64,000 nt of DNA from SZAS-103 sp038316385 (GTDB lineage: Bacteria; Pseudomonadota; Gammaproteobacteria; Xanthomonadales; Xanthomonadaceae). Shown here piece after piece: positions 45,463 to 54,218 of the stretch (the stretch's first letter is position 1; the number at the start of each line of letters is the position of its first letter). The stretch is from the NCBI GenBank assembly GCA_038316385.1, contig JBBQAN010000006.1, positions 78,360 through 142,359 of the forward strand. Direction: 5' to 3'. The notes beneath the pieces were generated by a model. That model had not been told where the DNA came from. It did not search any database and saw nothing but the letters and a program-made list of their open reading frames with translations. The translations under genes and the position numbers were made by a program.

Positions 45463-46237
45463 GGCTTGTGCAATGACTACGGCGCTTGCGCTGTTCGCAC
45501 TCACGGGATGCGGAATGATCCGTGGTCATGGCTCCACCTACCTCATCGCCGAGAAGCCCGAGACGCATTTCAAGAGCGACGCCAATACCCCGCATGCGGC
45601 TGCGCAAAACGACATCGCGCTGGCGGAGGAATACATCAAGCTCGGAAAGTACGACGTCGCCCTCGATCGCCTTCAGCACGCGGTCAAAACCGAGCCATCT
45701 TCGCCGGATGGCTACACGATGCTCGGGTTGTTGTACGAAAAGATCAATCGTCTGGATCAGGCAGAAGCCAATTACGCGCGTTCGGTCAAACTCGCGCCGA
45801 ACAAGGGCGATATCCTCAACAATTACGGCGCTTGGTTGTGCCGCTCCGGGCATCCGGCCGATGCGGATCCCTGGTTCCGAAAGGCGATAGTCGATCCGTT
45901 CTACAAAACGCCGATGGCCGCGCTCGGTAATGCCTCGACTTGTGCGCTCAGGGCCGGCAATCCCGCGCTTGCGGAGAGTTACGACAGGCAAATTCTTGCT
46001 CTGGATGCGGGCAATGTCGAAGCCTTGCAGACGATGGCCAAGGTTCAATATCAGCACGGCGACTATATGCGCGCGCGTGGCTTCGTCGAGCGTCTGTTTG
46101 CGACCGGGAACACGTCCGCCGAAATGCTCGATCTCGCTGCGCAGATCGAGGACAAACTTGGCGATCACGACAGCGCGCGCGATTACCGCAATCGGCTGAC
46201 CACCGAATATCCCCAATACACTCCGAGCCAACTTTGA
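45449..46237 (+). CDS. pilW: type IV pilus biogenesis/stability lipoprotein PilW (PilF)
   Basis: A 262-aa outer-membrane lipoprotein (lipobox A-L-T-G-C, Cys21) made mainly of tetratricopeptide repeats (EEYIKLGKYDVALDRLQHAVKTEPSSPDGYTMLGLLYEKINRLDQAEANY and later repeats). It helps the secretin PilQ reach and assemble in the outer membrane. The ATG at 45449 has GAGGGAG just upstream and puts the lipobox at the normal distance. Its position between rlmN and rodZ is conserved in gammaproteobacteria. Confidence 0.92.
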   Translation: MRLREACAMTTALALFALTGCGMIRGHGSTYLIAEKPETHFKSDANTPHAAAQNDIALAEEYIKLGKYDVALDRLQHAVKTEPSSPDGYTMLGLLYEKINRLDQAEANYARSVKLAPNKGDILNNYGAWLCRSGHPADADPWFRKAIVDPFYKTPMAALGNASTCALRAGNPALAESYDRQILALDAGNVEALQTMAKVQYQHGDYMRARGFVERLFATGNTSAEMLDLAAQIEDKLGDHDSARDYRNRLTTEYPQYTPSQL

Positions 46238-46242
46238 CATCC

Positions 46243-47100
46243 ATGCAGACGGAATCTTTCTCCGCTTCCGCCCCATCCAGCATCGGCCAGCGACTGCGCA
46301 TACAGCGGATCGCAATGAAACTGAGCGTCGATGATGTCGCCACGCAACTCAAATTGCCGACGGCAGTCATCGAGGCGATGGAACGCGACGACCACGGCAT
46401 GCTCGGCGCTGCGGTATTCGCGCGCGGCAGATTGGGCAGCTATGCGCGACTGGTCGGCGTGCCGACGGACGTGCTGGAAGCGCAATTCGCGCATGCGGCG
46501 GTCGCGCCACCTGCGCTGGTCAGCAATGCGCGCAGTTCGCGGGTGGAACACACCCTGCGGCGGTTTGCCCGACAGGGCATCTACGTGGTGCTCACTGCGA
46601 CCATCGTGCTGCCGGTCATCTGGCTCGCGACCCACGATCAATTGCCGCGCTCGCCGGTTGCGCTGACCGCGCTTGATCGCCCTGTTGCCGTCGCGCTTGA
46701 CCCCGCCGCGAGGCATGCAAGCGACGCAAATGCGGCGGCTGGCGAGGCGCGCAACGCAGCTCCTGTTGTCGCCTCGATTGCACCTTTTGGCGGCTATCGC
46801 TGGGCCAGTGCGCAAACAACGGGAGATGTTGCAACGGCCGGCCTGCAACTGCGTTTCAGTGGCGACAGCATGGTCGATATCGTCGGTGCCGATGGTCAGG
46901 TCATCGAACACGGCGTTGTGGAAGCCGGCAGTGTTCGCAATTACCCTGCGGCTGCGGTCGCGCGCGTCACGATCCGCAATGCGCATTCGGTGCTTGTGCT
47001 GCGCAACGGCGAGCCATACGACATGCAGGCATTTCAAAAGGCGAACGTGACGCGGTTTACAGTGTCGTCCGACGGCAGTTTCGCGCCTGTGCGCGACTGA
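46243..47100 (+). CDS. rodZ: cell-shape protein RodZ-like, HTH_25 and DUF4115 domains
   Basis: A 285-aa protein with a cytoplasmic helix-turn-helix domain (IGQRLRIQRIAMKLSVDDVATQLKL, about residues 13-80) that links to MreB in RodZ, a membrane helix (about 108-127), a Ala-rich linker, and a C-terminal beta domain (LQLRFSGDSMVDIVGADGQVIEHGVVEAGS). It coordinates the elongasome with the actin-like MreB. It follows pilW directly. The gap to yfgM is only about 80 bases; ispG and hisS, common here in other gammaproteobacteria, are absent. Confidence 0.88.
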   Translation: MQTESFSASAPSSIGQRLRIQRIAMKLSVDDVATQLKLPTAVIEAMERDDHGMLGAAVFARGRLGSYARLVGVPTDVLEAQFAHAAVAPPALVSNARSSRVEHTLRRFARQGIYVVLTATIVLPVIWLATHDQLPRSPVALTALDRPVAVALDPAARHASDANAAAGEARNAAPVVASIAPFGGYRWASAQTTGDVATAGLQLRFSGDSMVDIVGADGQVIEHGVVEAGSVRNYPAAAVARVTIRNAHSVLVLRNGEPYDMQAFQKANVTRFTVSSDGSFAPVRD

Positions 47101-47179
47101 ACTGTTACCGTAGCCGGCATTCCTCGCGGCATCCCATCCCTTGACGACTGCGCAATCGCGCAGCCCACGACGGCACAGC

Positions 47180-47842
47180 ATGGCAATCGACGATCAGGAA
47201 GAATACGAACAGGGCGAACAGGTCCGAAACTGGCTGCGTAGCAATGGCGGCTCGGTAGTCGGCGGCATCGCAGTTGGTCTGGCATTGATCGCCGGCTGGC
47301 AATGGTGGCAGCACAAGCAGGAGATGCGCAGCCAGGACGCGGCGGCAGCTTACGCTGTGCTCTCCAATGCCGTGCGCGACGATGGCGACGAAAAACGGAT
47401 CGCCGCAGTGTCCAATGCGCTGCACGCCGATTACCCCAAGACGCCGTACGCAACGCTGGCAGCGTTGCGAATTGCGGCCTACAAACTCGATCACAACGAT
47501 GCCAAGGGCGCGCTGGCGATGCTCGACGGCGTCGGCACTGTCGCCGATCCGGCCCTGGGCACATTGGTGCACCTGCGCGCGGCGCGACTGTTGCTTATCC
47601 TCGGACGTCCGGCCGATGCGCTGGCTCGCGTGCAAGCAATCAACGACCCTGCTTATGCATCGGTCGCCGGCGAGATTCGCGGCGATGCCGAGCATGCGCT
47701 AGGGCATCCTGATGCGGCGCGACAGGCGTATTCCGATGCGCTGATGCATCTGCCAGCCGCAGCGCCAAACCGCGACATACTCGCGATGAAACTCGCCGAT
47801 CTCGGCGGCGTCGTCCCCAAACCCGAGGCAAAGAAAGCATGA
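47180..47842 (+). CDS. yfgM: YfgM family protein, Sec translocon-associated
   Basis: A 220-aa inner-membrane protein with one N-terminal helix (SVVGGIAVGLALIAGWQWW, about residues 25-43) and a periplasmic domain of tetratricopeptide-like helices (YPKTPYATLAALRIAAYKLDHNDAKGALAMLD). In E. coli YfgM binds the PpiD-SecYEG complex and passes outer-membrane proteins to chaperones. Its stop overlaps the bamB start by ATGA, so the two are coupled. Confidence 0.92.
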   Translation: MAIDDQEEYEQGEQVRNWLRSNGGSVVGGIAVGLALIAGWQWWQHKQEMRSQDAAAAYAVLSNAVRDDGDEKRIAAVSNALHADYPKTPYATLAALRIAAYKLDHNDAKGALAMLDGVGTVADPALGTLVHLRAARLLLILGRPADALARVQAINDPAYASVAGEIRGDAEHALGHPDAARQAYSDALMHLPAAAPNRDILAMKLADLGGVVPKPEAKKA

Positions 47843-49026
47843 CCAGGTTCCGCATCGTATGTGTCGTCGCGCTGATCGCAGCTGTCTCGGGTTGCACCAC
47901 GGTGAAGGGCTGGATCGCCAAGGCAAGCACCGGCGACAACATCCATCCGCCCGCAGCGCTCATCGCGATCACTCCGGGTATCAACGTGCAGCGACTATGG
48001 TCGCGCTCGATCGGCAAGGGTGAGCGTCTGCTTGACCTGCGCGATCATCCGGCGATTGCCGATGGCCGCGTCTATAGCGTCGACGCATATGGGCCATTCG
48101 TGTATGCGCTCGACCTGACAAGCGGACGCGACATCTGGAGAACCAATACCAAGCTGCGGTTGACCGGCGGCCCTGGTGTTGGCTCGGGTGTGGTGGTCGC
48201 TGGATCGGTCAACGGCGACGTCGTCGCATTAGCCGCCGATACCGGCGCCGAGCGCTGGCGCGCGAAGCTTGGTTCGGAAATCCTTTCGACACCGTTGGTC
48301 GTGGGCGATCTCGTGGTCGTGCGCAGCGGCGAAGGCCATGTGGCAGCGCTCGGTCTGGCCGACGGCAAGCGTCGCTGGGCGTTTGAGCATCCGCTACCGA
48401 CCTTGAGCCTGCGCGGGAACTCTTCGCCGATTCTTGGTGGCAACGGTCTGGTTTATCTTGGCTATGAGGATGGGACTCTCGTCGCGTTGCGCGCGCAGGA
48501 TGGCGTCAAGGTCTGGGAGCAGACGGTCGCGCAGCCGGATGGCCGCAGCGAACTCGATCGCATGGCAGACATCGACGGCGATGTGGTGGCGAGCCCGGAC
48601 GGAATTTTCGCCGCGAGTTACAAGGGCAAGGTCGCGGCGTTCAATCCCGACAATGGCAGCCCGCTCTGGGAGCATGCGCTGGCGAGCTACGGCGGTCTGG
48701 TCCGTACGGGTAACACGCTTTATGTGAGCGATGCCGTCGGCACTGTTTGGGCGCTCGATAGTGCGTCCGGCGCAGCCCAGTGGAAACAGGAAGCGCTCGG
48801 CTATCGCTGGCTCAGTTCTCCGGCCGCGCAGGAAGGTTATGCGGTGGTCGGCGACCTGCAGGGTTATCTGCACTGGATGAAACCGGATACCGGCGCGATC
48901 GTAGCGCGCGAGCGAATCGGTGGCCGCAACGATGCGATTCGCGCCACGCCACAGGTATCGGCCGACGGCATCCTGATTGCTGTGACCGCGCGCGGCAACC
49001 TGGCTGCGTTTCGCATCAACAAATAA
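47839..49026 (+). CDS. bamB: outer-membrane assembly lipoprotein BamB
   Basis: A 395-aa lipoprotein (lipobox V-S-G-C, Cys19) with eight-bladed PQQ-type beta-propeller repeats (VYALDLTSGRDIWRTN, VVALAADTGAERWRAKLG, VWALDSASGAAQWKQE). It is a component of the BAM complex that inserts beta-barrel proteins in the outer membrane. ATG 47839 overlaps yfgM. A terminator-like hairpin follows at 49037. Confidence 0.94.
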   Translation: MTRFRIVCVVALIAAVSGCTTVKGWIAKASTGDNIHPPAALIAITPGINVQRLWSRSIGKGERLLDLRDHPAIADGRVYSVDAYGPFVYALDLTSGRDIWRTNTKLRLTGGPGVGSGVVVAGSVNGDVVALAADTGAERWRAKLGSEILSTPLVVGDLVVVRSGEGHVAALGLADGKRRWAFEHPLPTLSLRGNSSPILGGNGLVYLGYEDGTLVALRAQDGVKVWEQTVAQPDGRSELDRMADIDGDVVASPDGIFAASYKGKVAAFNPDNGSPLWEHALASYGGLVRTGNTLYVSDAVGTVWALDSASGAAQWKQEALGYRWLSSPAAQEGYAVVGDLQGYLHWMKPDTGAIVARERIGGRNDAIRATPQVSADGILIAVTARGNLAAFRINK

Positions 49027-49036
49027 TTGACAGGCG

Positions 49037-49064
49037 CGCAGCAGCCGTTTCGGATGCTGCGTTT
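49037..49064 (+). terminator. terminator-like hairpin after bamB
   Basis: A 7-bp stem (CGCAGCA / TGCTGCG) continues inward, past one unpaired base on each side, with CCG/CGG around a TTT loop, and is followed by TTT. It lies 11 bases after the bamB stop. A second stem (49100-49118, CCGGTGG/CCACCGG with a 5-base loop) stands in the der leader. Confidence 0.55.
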
Positions 49065-49174
49065 CTGCATAGCGAGTCCGATGGATTCGTCACCTTCCAC
49101 CGGTGGATCGTCCACCGGATGATTCGCGCATCGCATGGTGCGAGAATCGCAGTTCAAAATCGAGTCTGTGCATT

Positions 49175-50578
49175 ATGCTGCCACTGGTCGCCCTGGTTGG
49201 CCGACCCAATGTCGGCAAATCCACACTCTTCAACGCGCTGACGCGCAGCCGCGACGCGCTCGTCCATGACGAGCCCGGGGTGACGCGCGATCGTCATTAC
49301 GGCGTCTGTCGCCTGCTTGAAGACAAGCCGTTCGCGCTGGTCGATACCGGCGGGTTGTCGGGTGATGAAGAGGGCATGGACGGGCTAACGGCACGGCAGG
49401 TGCGTGCTGCGGTGGATGAATCCGACGTCGTGCTGTTCATCGTCGATGGCCGCGCCGGCCCGTCGGCACTCGACGAATCCATCCTCGCCTGGCTGCGCAA
49501 GAGCGCAAAGCCTGTGCTGTTGGTCGTCAACAAGACCGACGGCCTCGATGAAGAAGCATGCCTGGTCGAGTTCATGCGTTTCGGTATTGGCGAACCGCTT
49601 GCGGTCTCATCGGCGCACCAGCGCGGTATTTCGGATCTGCTCGATGAAGTCGCTGCTCGTCTGCCGGTCGATGTTGGCAACGAAGGCATCCTCGACGATC
49701 CGGAACGTCTGCGGCTTGCCATCGTCGGCCGCCCGAATGTCGGCAAGTCCACGCTGGTGAATCGCCTGCTCGGCGAAGAGCGCGTGATCGCGTCCGAAGT
49801 TCCTGGCACCACGCGCGATTCGATTGCGGTGGATCTCGAACGCGACGGACGCAAATACAGCCTGATCGACACCGCTGGCATTCGCCGTCGCGGCAAGGTC
49901 GAGGACGCGATCGAAAAATTCAGCGTGATCAAGACGCTCAAGTCCATCGATGCCGCGCAGGTTGTTGCGCTGATGATCGACGCGAGCGAAGGCGTCACCG
50001 AACAGGACGCGACCGTGCTCGGCTACGTGCTCGATTCCGGGCGCGCATTCGTGATCGTGGTGAACAAGTGGGATGGTCTGACGACGTACCAGCGCGAACA
50101 AACCGAGGGCATGCTCGACCGCAAGCTGTCGTTCGTGCAATGGGCCGAGAAGATGCATATCTCGGCGAAGCACGGTTCCGGCTTGGCTGAATTGTTCAAG
50201 GCGATCCATCGCGCGCACACGTCGGCCACGCGCAAGTTCACCACCGCCGAAGTCACCAAGGCGATCGAGATCGCCTGTGAAAGCTTTCCGCCGCCAGCCA
50301 TTCGCGGGCATGTTTCAAAGATGCGTTACGCGCATCCAGGCGGCGAGAATCCGCCGACCTTCATCGTTCATGGCACGCGCTTGAAGGATCTTTCGGACAC
50401 CTACAAACGCTACCTCGAAAATTTCTTCCGCAAGCGCTTCAAGCTCGTTGGTACGCCGGTGAAGTTCGAGTTCCGCGAAGGCGCGAATCCGTACGAAGGC
50501 AAGAAGAACACCATGACCGAGGGCGAGAAAAAAGCACGTCGGCGCGCGGTTCGCATCTCAAAAAAACGCGGCAAGTAA
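49175..50578 (+). CDS. der: ribosome-assembly GTPase Der (EngA)
   Basis: A 467-aa GTPase with two G domains in tandem, each opening with the P-loop GRPNVGKST, followed by a KH-like C-terminal domain. The first domain begins LPLVALVGRPNVGKST and the second LAIVGRPNVGKSTLV. Der is essential for 50S assembly. ATG 49175 is chosen as it gives the normal N-terminus; the frame is open further upstream through the leader. Confidence 0.96.
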   Translation: MLPLVALVGRPNVGKSTLFNALTRSRDALVHDEPGVTRDRHYGVCRLLEDKPFALVDTGGLSGDEEGMDGLTARQVRAAVDESDVVLFIVDGRAGPSALDESILAWLRKSAKPVLLVVNKTDGLDEEACLVEFMRFGIGEPLAVSSAHQRGISDLLDEVAARLPVDVGNEGILDDPERLRLAIVGRPNVGKSTLVNRLLGEERVIASEVPGTTRDSIAVDLERDGRKYSLIDTAGIRRRGKVEDAIEKFSVIKTLKSIDAAQVVALMIDASEGVTEQDATVLGYVLDSGRAFVIVVNKWDGLTTYQREQTEGMLDRKLSFVQWAEKMHISAKHGSGLAELFKAIHRAHTSATRKFTTAEVTKAIEIACESFPPPAIRGHVSKMRYAHPGGENPPTFIVHGTRLKDLSDTYKRYLENFFRKRFKLVGTPVKFEFREGANPYEGKKNTMTEGEKKARRRAVRISKKRGK

Positions 50579-50590
50579 TCGCGCGACGCG

Positions 50591-51160
50591 ATGGAGGCGG
50601 ATTGCAGGCGGCAGCAGGTCACTCTCGGCATCCTTGCCGGCGGCCGCGCAACACGCCTTGGTGGCGCTGACAAGGCACTCTCTGTTTATCGCGGTGAAAC
50701 GTTAGTCGAACGCACCTTGCGTGCGCTGGGACATGGTTTTGCGATGCGACTGATCAGCGTGAATCGCGAGCTTGATCGTTACGCAGTGCTCGGATTGCAT
50801 GCCGTTCCGGATCGTGTCGCGGAATTTCCTGGCCCGATGGCCGGACTGGATGCCCTGCTCGCCGATTGCAAGACGCCGATGTTGCTGACCGTGCCCGTGG
50901 ACGTGCGCGAAATTCCGGTGGATCTGGTTAGTCGTCTGTTGATGGAAGGCGATGGCGGTGCCGTTGCACAGGATGCCACCGGCTTGCAGCCATTGGTCGC
51001 GCTGTGGCCGATTGCGCGCGCGCGGATTGCAGTCGCGAATGCGCTCGCCCGTTGTGACGGTGCCGTCCATCGCGTTGTCAACGAACTTGCGCTTCCCATC
51101 GTCCGCTTCGACGATGCAGACTTCGGCAATCTCAACACACCCGACGAGTTCCTCACGTGA
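50591..51160 (+). CDS. mobA: molybdenum cofactor guanylyltransferase MobA
   Basis: A 189-aa enzyme that attaches GMP to molybdopterin to form the guanine dinucleotide cofactor. The GTP-binding signature ILAGGRATRLGGADKAL is near the N-terminus; VPDRVAEFPGPMAGLDALL and TPMLLTVPVDV follow. It is 10 bases upstream of moeA on the same strand, a logical pair of late molybdenum cofactor steps. No molybdoenzyme is encoded in the window. Confidence 0.92.
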   Translation: MEADCRRQQVTLGILAGGRATRLGGADKALSVYRGETLVERTLRALGHGFAMRLISVNRELDRYAVLGLHAVPDRVAEFPGPMAGLDALLADCKTPMLLTVPVDVREIPVDLVSRLLMEGDGGAVAQDATGLQPLVALWPIARARIAVANALARCDGAVHRVVNELALPIVRFDDADFGNLNTPDEFLT

Positions 51161-51170
51161 GGCACACAGC

Positions 51171-52388
51171 GTGAATCCAGATTTCCCGACGCGCATCGTG
51201 TTTACTCAAGCCGAGGCCATCGTCCGCGACGTCGCGGCAGCGCATCGTCTGCCGATCGAACGCGTGCCTGTCGCGCGCGCTGCCGGTCGCGTGCTCGCCG
51301 GCGACGTGATCGCTCCGATTGCACTGCCATCGTTCGACAACAGCGCGATGGATGGTTATGCCTTGCGTGCAGCCGATGCTTCAGGGCCGAATGCATCGTT
51401 GCGGATGATCGGCGAACAATTCGCTGGCGCGATGCTCGATCTGCGTGTCGGCGCCGGCGAATGTGTGCGCATCACCACTGGCGCGCCGCTGCCGGAAGGC
51501 GCCGATGCCGTGGTGATGAAGGAAAACACGCGGGTCGATGGCGAGCGCATCGTACTGACGGCAACGGTCGCGCGCGACCAGCATGTGCGGCGGGCTGGTG
51601 AAGATGTCGCGGTTGGCGATCTGCTGCTGCGTGAAGGTACGCGGCTCACTCCGGTGCAGGCATCGCTCACATCCGCGGTCGGCATTGCGGAATTGCCGGT
51701 GGCACGACGCCCGACCGTCGCCGTGTTCACCACCGGCGATGAATTACGGCCGCCGGGCCAACCGCTCGAACCGGGATCGATCTACGACAGCAACCGCGCA
51801 CTGCTGATGAATCTGCTTGTCGCCGAAGGTCTTGAGCCGTTCGCGTGGCCGATCCTTCCCGATGATCCCGATCGCATGCGCGCGCTGTTGCGCGACGCCG
51901 GCAACGCGTTCGACGTCGTGATCACTTGCGGCGGCGTCTCCGCCGGCGAGAAGGATTATCTGCCGGCGCTACTTGCTGAACTCGGCAGCATCCATTTCTG
52001 GAAAGTGTTGATGCGACCTGGCATGCCGCTGTTGTTCGGTACGATCGGACAGGCGCAGATGCTTGCCTTGCCCGGCAATCCGGTGTCGGTGCTGGCGACA
52101 TTCCTGACGCTCGGACGACAACTCTTGCGCGGCTTGCAGGCCGATGCGTCGCCCTTGCCGAAAATCGCCGCGCGATTGTCGATGCCGATCACGAAAGCCC
52201 ATGATCGCCGCGAATTCCAACGTGGCCGCCTCGACTTCAGCGCCGACGGCATGCTGCGCGTCGCCCCACATCCAGCGACTGCATCGCATCGCCTGCGTGG
52301 TGCAGCCGACAGCGATTGCCTGATCGTGTTGCCGGAAGGGCCACAACACCCGCATGAAAGTGATTTGGTCGACGTGCTGCGTTACTGA
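51171..52388 (+). CDS. moeA: molybdopterin molybdenumtransferase MoeA
   Basis: A 405-aa enzyme that inserts molybdate into adenylated molybdopterin. Motifs are ALPSFDNSAMDGYAL and VRITTGAPLPEGADAVVMKEN in the N-terminal part, then VVITCGGVSAGEKDYL and MRPGMPLLFG, with the conserved LPGNPVS loop. The start is GTG 51171 with GAGG eight bases upstream; an upstream in-frame ATG would overlap mobA extensively. It lies between mobA and the MoeB fusion. Confidence 0.94.
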   Translation: MNPDFPTRIVFTQAEAIVRDVAAAHRLPIERVPVARAAGRVLAGDVIAPIALPSFDNSAMDGYALRAADASGPNASLRMIGEQFAGAMLDLRVGAGECVRITTGAPLPEGADAVVMKENTRVDGERIVLTATVARDQHVRRAGEDVAVGDLLLREGTRLTPVQASLTSAVGIAELPVARRPTVAVFTTGDELRPPGQPLEPGSIYDSNRALLMNLLVAEGLEPFAWPILPDDPDRMRALLRDAGNAFDVVITCGGVSAGEKDYLPALLAELGSIHFWKVLMRPGMPLLFGTIGQAQMLALPGNPVSVLATFLTLGRQLLRGLQADASPLPKIAARLSMPITKAHDRREFQRGRLDFSADGMLRVAPHPATASHRLRGAADSDCLIVLPEGPQHPHESDLVDVLRY

Positions 52389-52411
52389 GCTGCACGACGG
52401 ATAATCGCGGC

Positions 52412-53563
52412 ATGAGCGAGCAGGGCATTCCCGAAATTCCTCCGGTCGAAGCGCATCGACGCCAACGATCCGGCGCCGTGCTGGTGGACGTGCGTGAAGC
52501 ATTCGAGCGCGCGACGGGCCAGGCCGAAGGGGCGCTCGGTATTGCGAAAGCCGATCTTGAAGGCGCTCCACAGGCATCGCTTCCGGACCACAGCGTCGAG
52601 GTGATGTTGATCTGCCAGAGTGGTGCGCGGTCGATGCGCGCTGCGCAATCGCTGCAGGCACAAGGTTATGCGAACCTCGTTTCGGTTGCGGGCGGAACCT
52701 CGCGCTGGATCGCGGATGGACTGCCAGTCGTCAAGCCTTCGCTCGATGGAACCGGCGGCGACACGGATTTCTACGAACGTTATTCGCGCCACCTGAAGTT
52801 GCCGGAAGTCGGCGAGGCAGGGCAGAGGAAACTCGAGTCCGCGCGCATCGTGTTGATTGGGGCCGGCGGACTCGGCTCGCCAGCGGCTTTCTATCTTGCT
52901 GCGGCCGGAGTCGGCACGCTGGCGTTGGCGGACGATGACGTGGTGGACCGCAGCAACCTGCAACGGCAGATCCTGCACACCGAATCGCGTGTCGGAGTAT
53001 CGAAAGTCGAATCCGCGCGCCGCACGCTGTCAGCCCTGAATCCACGCACGAAGATCGAAGCCATCGCAGAACGCGTGACCTCGGCCAATGTCGAACGCGT
53101 CCTCGAAGGTGCCGATGTTGTGATCGATGGCGCCGACAATTTCGCCGCGCGCTACCTGCTTAACGACGCCTGCGTGAAACTCGCCAAACCGCTGGTGTAT
53201 GGCGCGGTGCATCGCTTCGAGGGGCAGGTGAGCGTGTTCGATGCGGGTCGCCAGCGCGGCGTCGCGCCCTGTTACCGCTGTCTGTTTCCGGAGCCGCCAC
53301 CAGCGGAAGCCGTGCCCAATTGTGCCGAAGCCGGCGTACTCGGCGTGCTGCCGGGAGTGATCGGATTGTTGCAGGCAACCGAGGCGCTGAAGCTGATCCT
53401 CGGAATCGGCACGCCATTGGCTGGGCGTCTGCTGCAGTTCGATGCGCTCGCGATGCGTTTTCGCGAAACTCGGCTCGCACCTGATCCGGAGTGTCCGGTG
53501 TGCTCCATGGGAACAGCATTCCCCGGATATATCGATTATGCGGCGTTCTGCGCGAGTTCGTGA
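52412..53563 (+). CDS. moeB: rhodanese-MoeB/ThiF fusion (molybdopterin-synthase adenylyltransferase)
   Basis: A 383-aa two-domain protein. Residues 1-110 are a rhodanese domain with active-site Cys68 in CQSGARS. Residues 118-383 are an E1-like adenylyltransferase (ARIVLIGAGGLGSPAAFYLAAAG, DRSNLQRQILH) with paired zinc cysteines (CYRC and CPVC) and a conserved Cys in PNCAEAGVLG. It would adenylate the C-terminus of MoaD and pass sulfur to form the thiocarboxylate. In the common MoeZ/MOCS3 fusions the rhodanese is at the C-terminus, so the order here is reversed. The gene follows moeA by about 20 bases. Confidence 0.9.
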   Translation: MSEQGIPEIPPVEAHRRQRSGAVLVDVREAFERATGQAEGALGIAKADLEGAPQASLPDHSVEVMLICQSGARSMRAAQSLQAQGYANLVSVAGGTSRWIADGLPVVKPSLDGTGGDTDFYERYSRHLKLPEVGEAGQRKLESARIVLIGAGGLGSPAAFYLAAAGVGTLALADDDVVDRSNLQRQILHTESRVGVSKVESARRTLSALNPRTKIEAIAERVTSANVERVLEGADVVIDGADNFAARYLLNDACVKLAKPLVYGAVHRFEGQVSVFDAGRQRGVAPCYRCLFPEPPPAEAVPNCAEAGVLGVLPGVIGLLQATEALKLILGIGTPLAGRLLQFDALAMRFRETRLAPDPECPVCSMGTAFPGYIDYAAFCASS

Positions 53564-53601
53564 ACCGGACGTGCGAATGCTCACGCCTCGCAAAAAGTCG
53601 C

Positions 53602-53814
53602 TTACTTTTCCGCGTTCTCATCCTTTTCCACAGCACGCTTCGACCTGCGTTTGCCGCGAGGATCCATCTGCACGCCCAGTACTGCAAAACAATGGATGCA
53701 GCTATAGCTGATGCAGTGCGCCTTGCTTTCGTTCGCAACCATTCCGACGACGTTCTCGACATGCACATGCAACACGCGTTTGCCGCATTTGGGGCAGTGG
53801 CCTTGGTGGATCAT
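53602..53814 (-). CDS. small zinc-ribbon protein
   Basis: A 70-aa protein with two Cys pairs, CPKCG near the N-terminus and CIHC after ISYS, forming a likely zinc ribbon. The C-terminus is highly charged (RGKRRSKRAVEKDENAEK). AAGGA lies seven bases upstream of ATG 53814. The family is not known to me. It follows the DUF1244 gene on the same strand by about 35 bases. Confidence 0.65.
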   Translation of the reverse strand: MIHQGHCPKCGKRVLHVHVENVVGMVANESKAHCISYSCIHCFAVLGVQMDPRGKRRSKRAVEKDENAEK

Positions 53815-53848
53815 GTCGGTTCCTTCGCTGCTGTCGGAATGAGGATCG

Positions 53849-54160
53849 TCAGTGGGCGTGGTTGCGTTGAGCTGCCTCGAATGCGGCGAGTTGCTCCGGG
53901 GTCGCGTCGTGCTGGTGTTTCGCTTTCCATTCCGCGAAAGGTACACCGTAAATCGCCTCACGGGCGGCGTCCGTGGTCATCGGCATTCCAGCGGTCTCGG
54001 CCGCTTCGCGATACCAGTCCGACAGGCAATTACGGCAGAAGCCGGCCAGGATCATCAGGTCGATGTTTTGCACGTCCGGTCGCACTTCATTGAGATGCTT
54101 GAGCAGTCGCCGGAACGCGGCGGCTTCAAGTTGAGTCTTAGTGTTCGACAAGCTCACCAT
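53849..54160 (-). CDS. DUF1244 family protein
   Basis: A 103-aa cytoplasmic protein with the compact DUF1244 helical domain: LEAAAFRRLLKHLNEVRPDVQNIDLMILAGFCRNCLSDWYREAAE, then PFAEWKAKHQHDATPEQLAAFE. Its function is unknown. The start ATG at 54160 belongs to the dispersed repeat at 54143-54166, so the protein begins MVSLSNTKTQ and then joins the conserved domain. GGAG lies eight bases upstream, outside the repeat. It is divergent from folD. Confidence 0.82.
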   Translation of the reverse strand: MVSLSNTKTQLEAAAFRRLLKHLNEVRPDVQNIDLMILAGFCRNCLSDWYREAAETAGMPMTTDAAREAIYGVPFAEWKAKHQHDATPEQLAAFEAAQRNHAH

Positions 54161-54166
54161 GAGCGG
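54143..54166 (+). repeat. dispersed 24-bp repeat at the start of the DUF1244 gene
   Basis: The element (core GTTCGACAAGCTCACCATGA) matches 24766-24789 at 23 of 24 positions. On the minus strand it supplies the ATG and the next five codons (M-V-S-L-S-N) of the DUF1244 gene. Confidence 0.75.
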
Positions 54167-54218
54167 GGCTCCAGATCGGCGATAATGCGCGACTCTAGCG
54201 CAGCCGCGAACTTCCTGC

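Noticed and set aside
49100..49118. A second terminator in the der leader
   Set aside because: The 7-bp stem has no T-run after it; I note it only as a possible leader structure.
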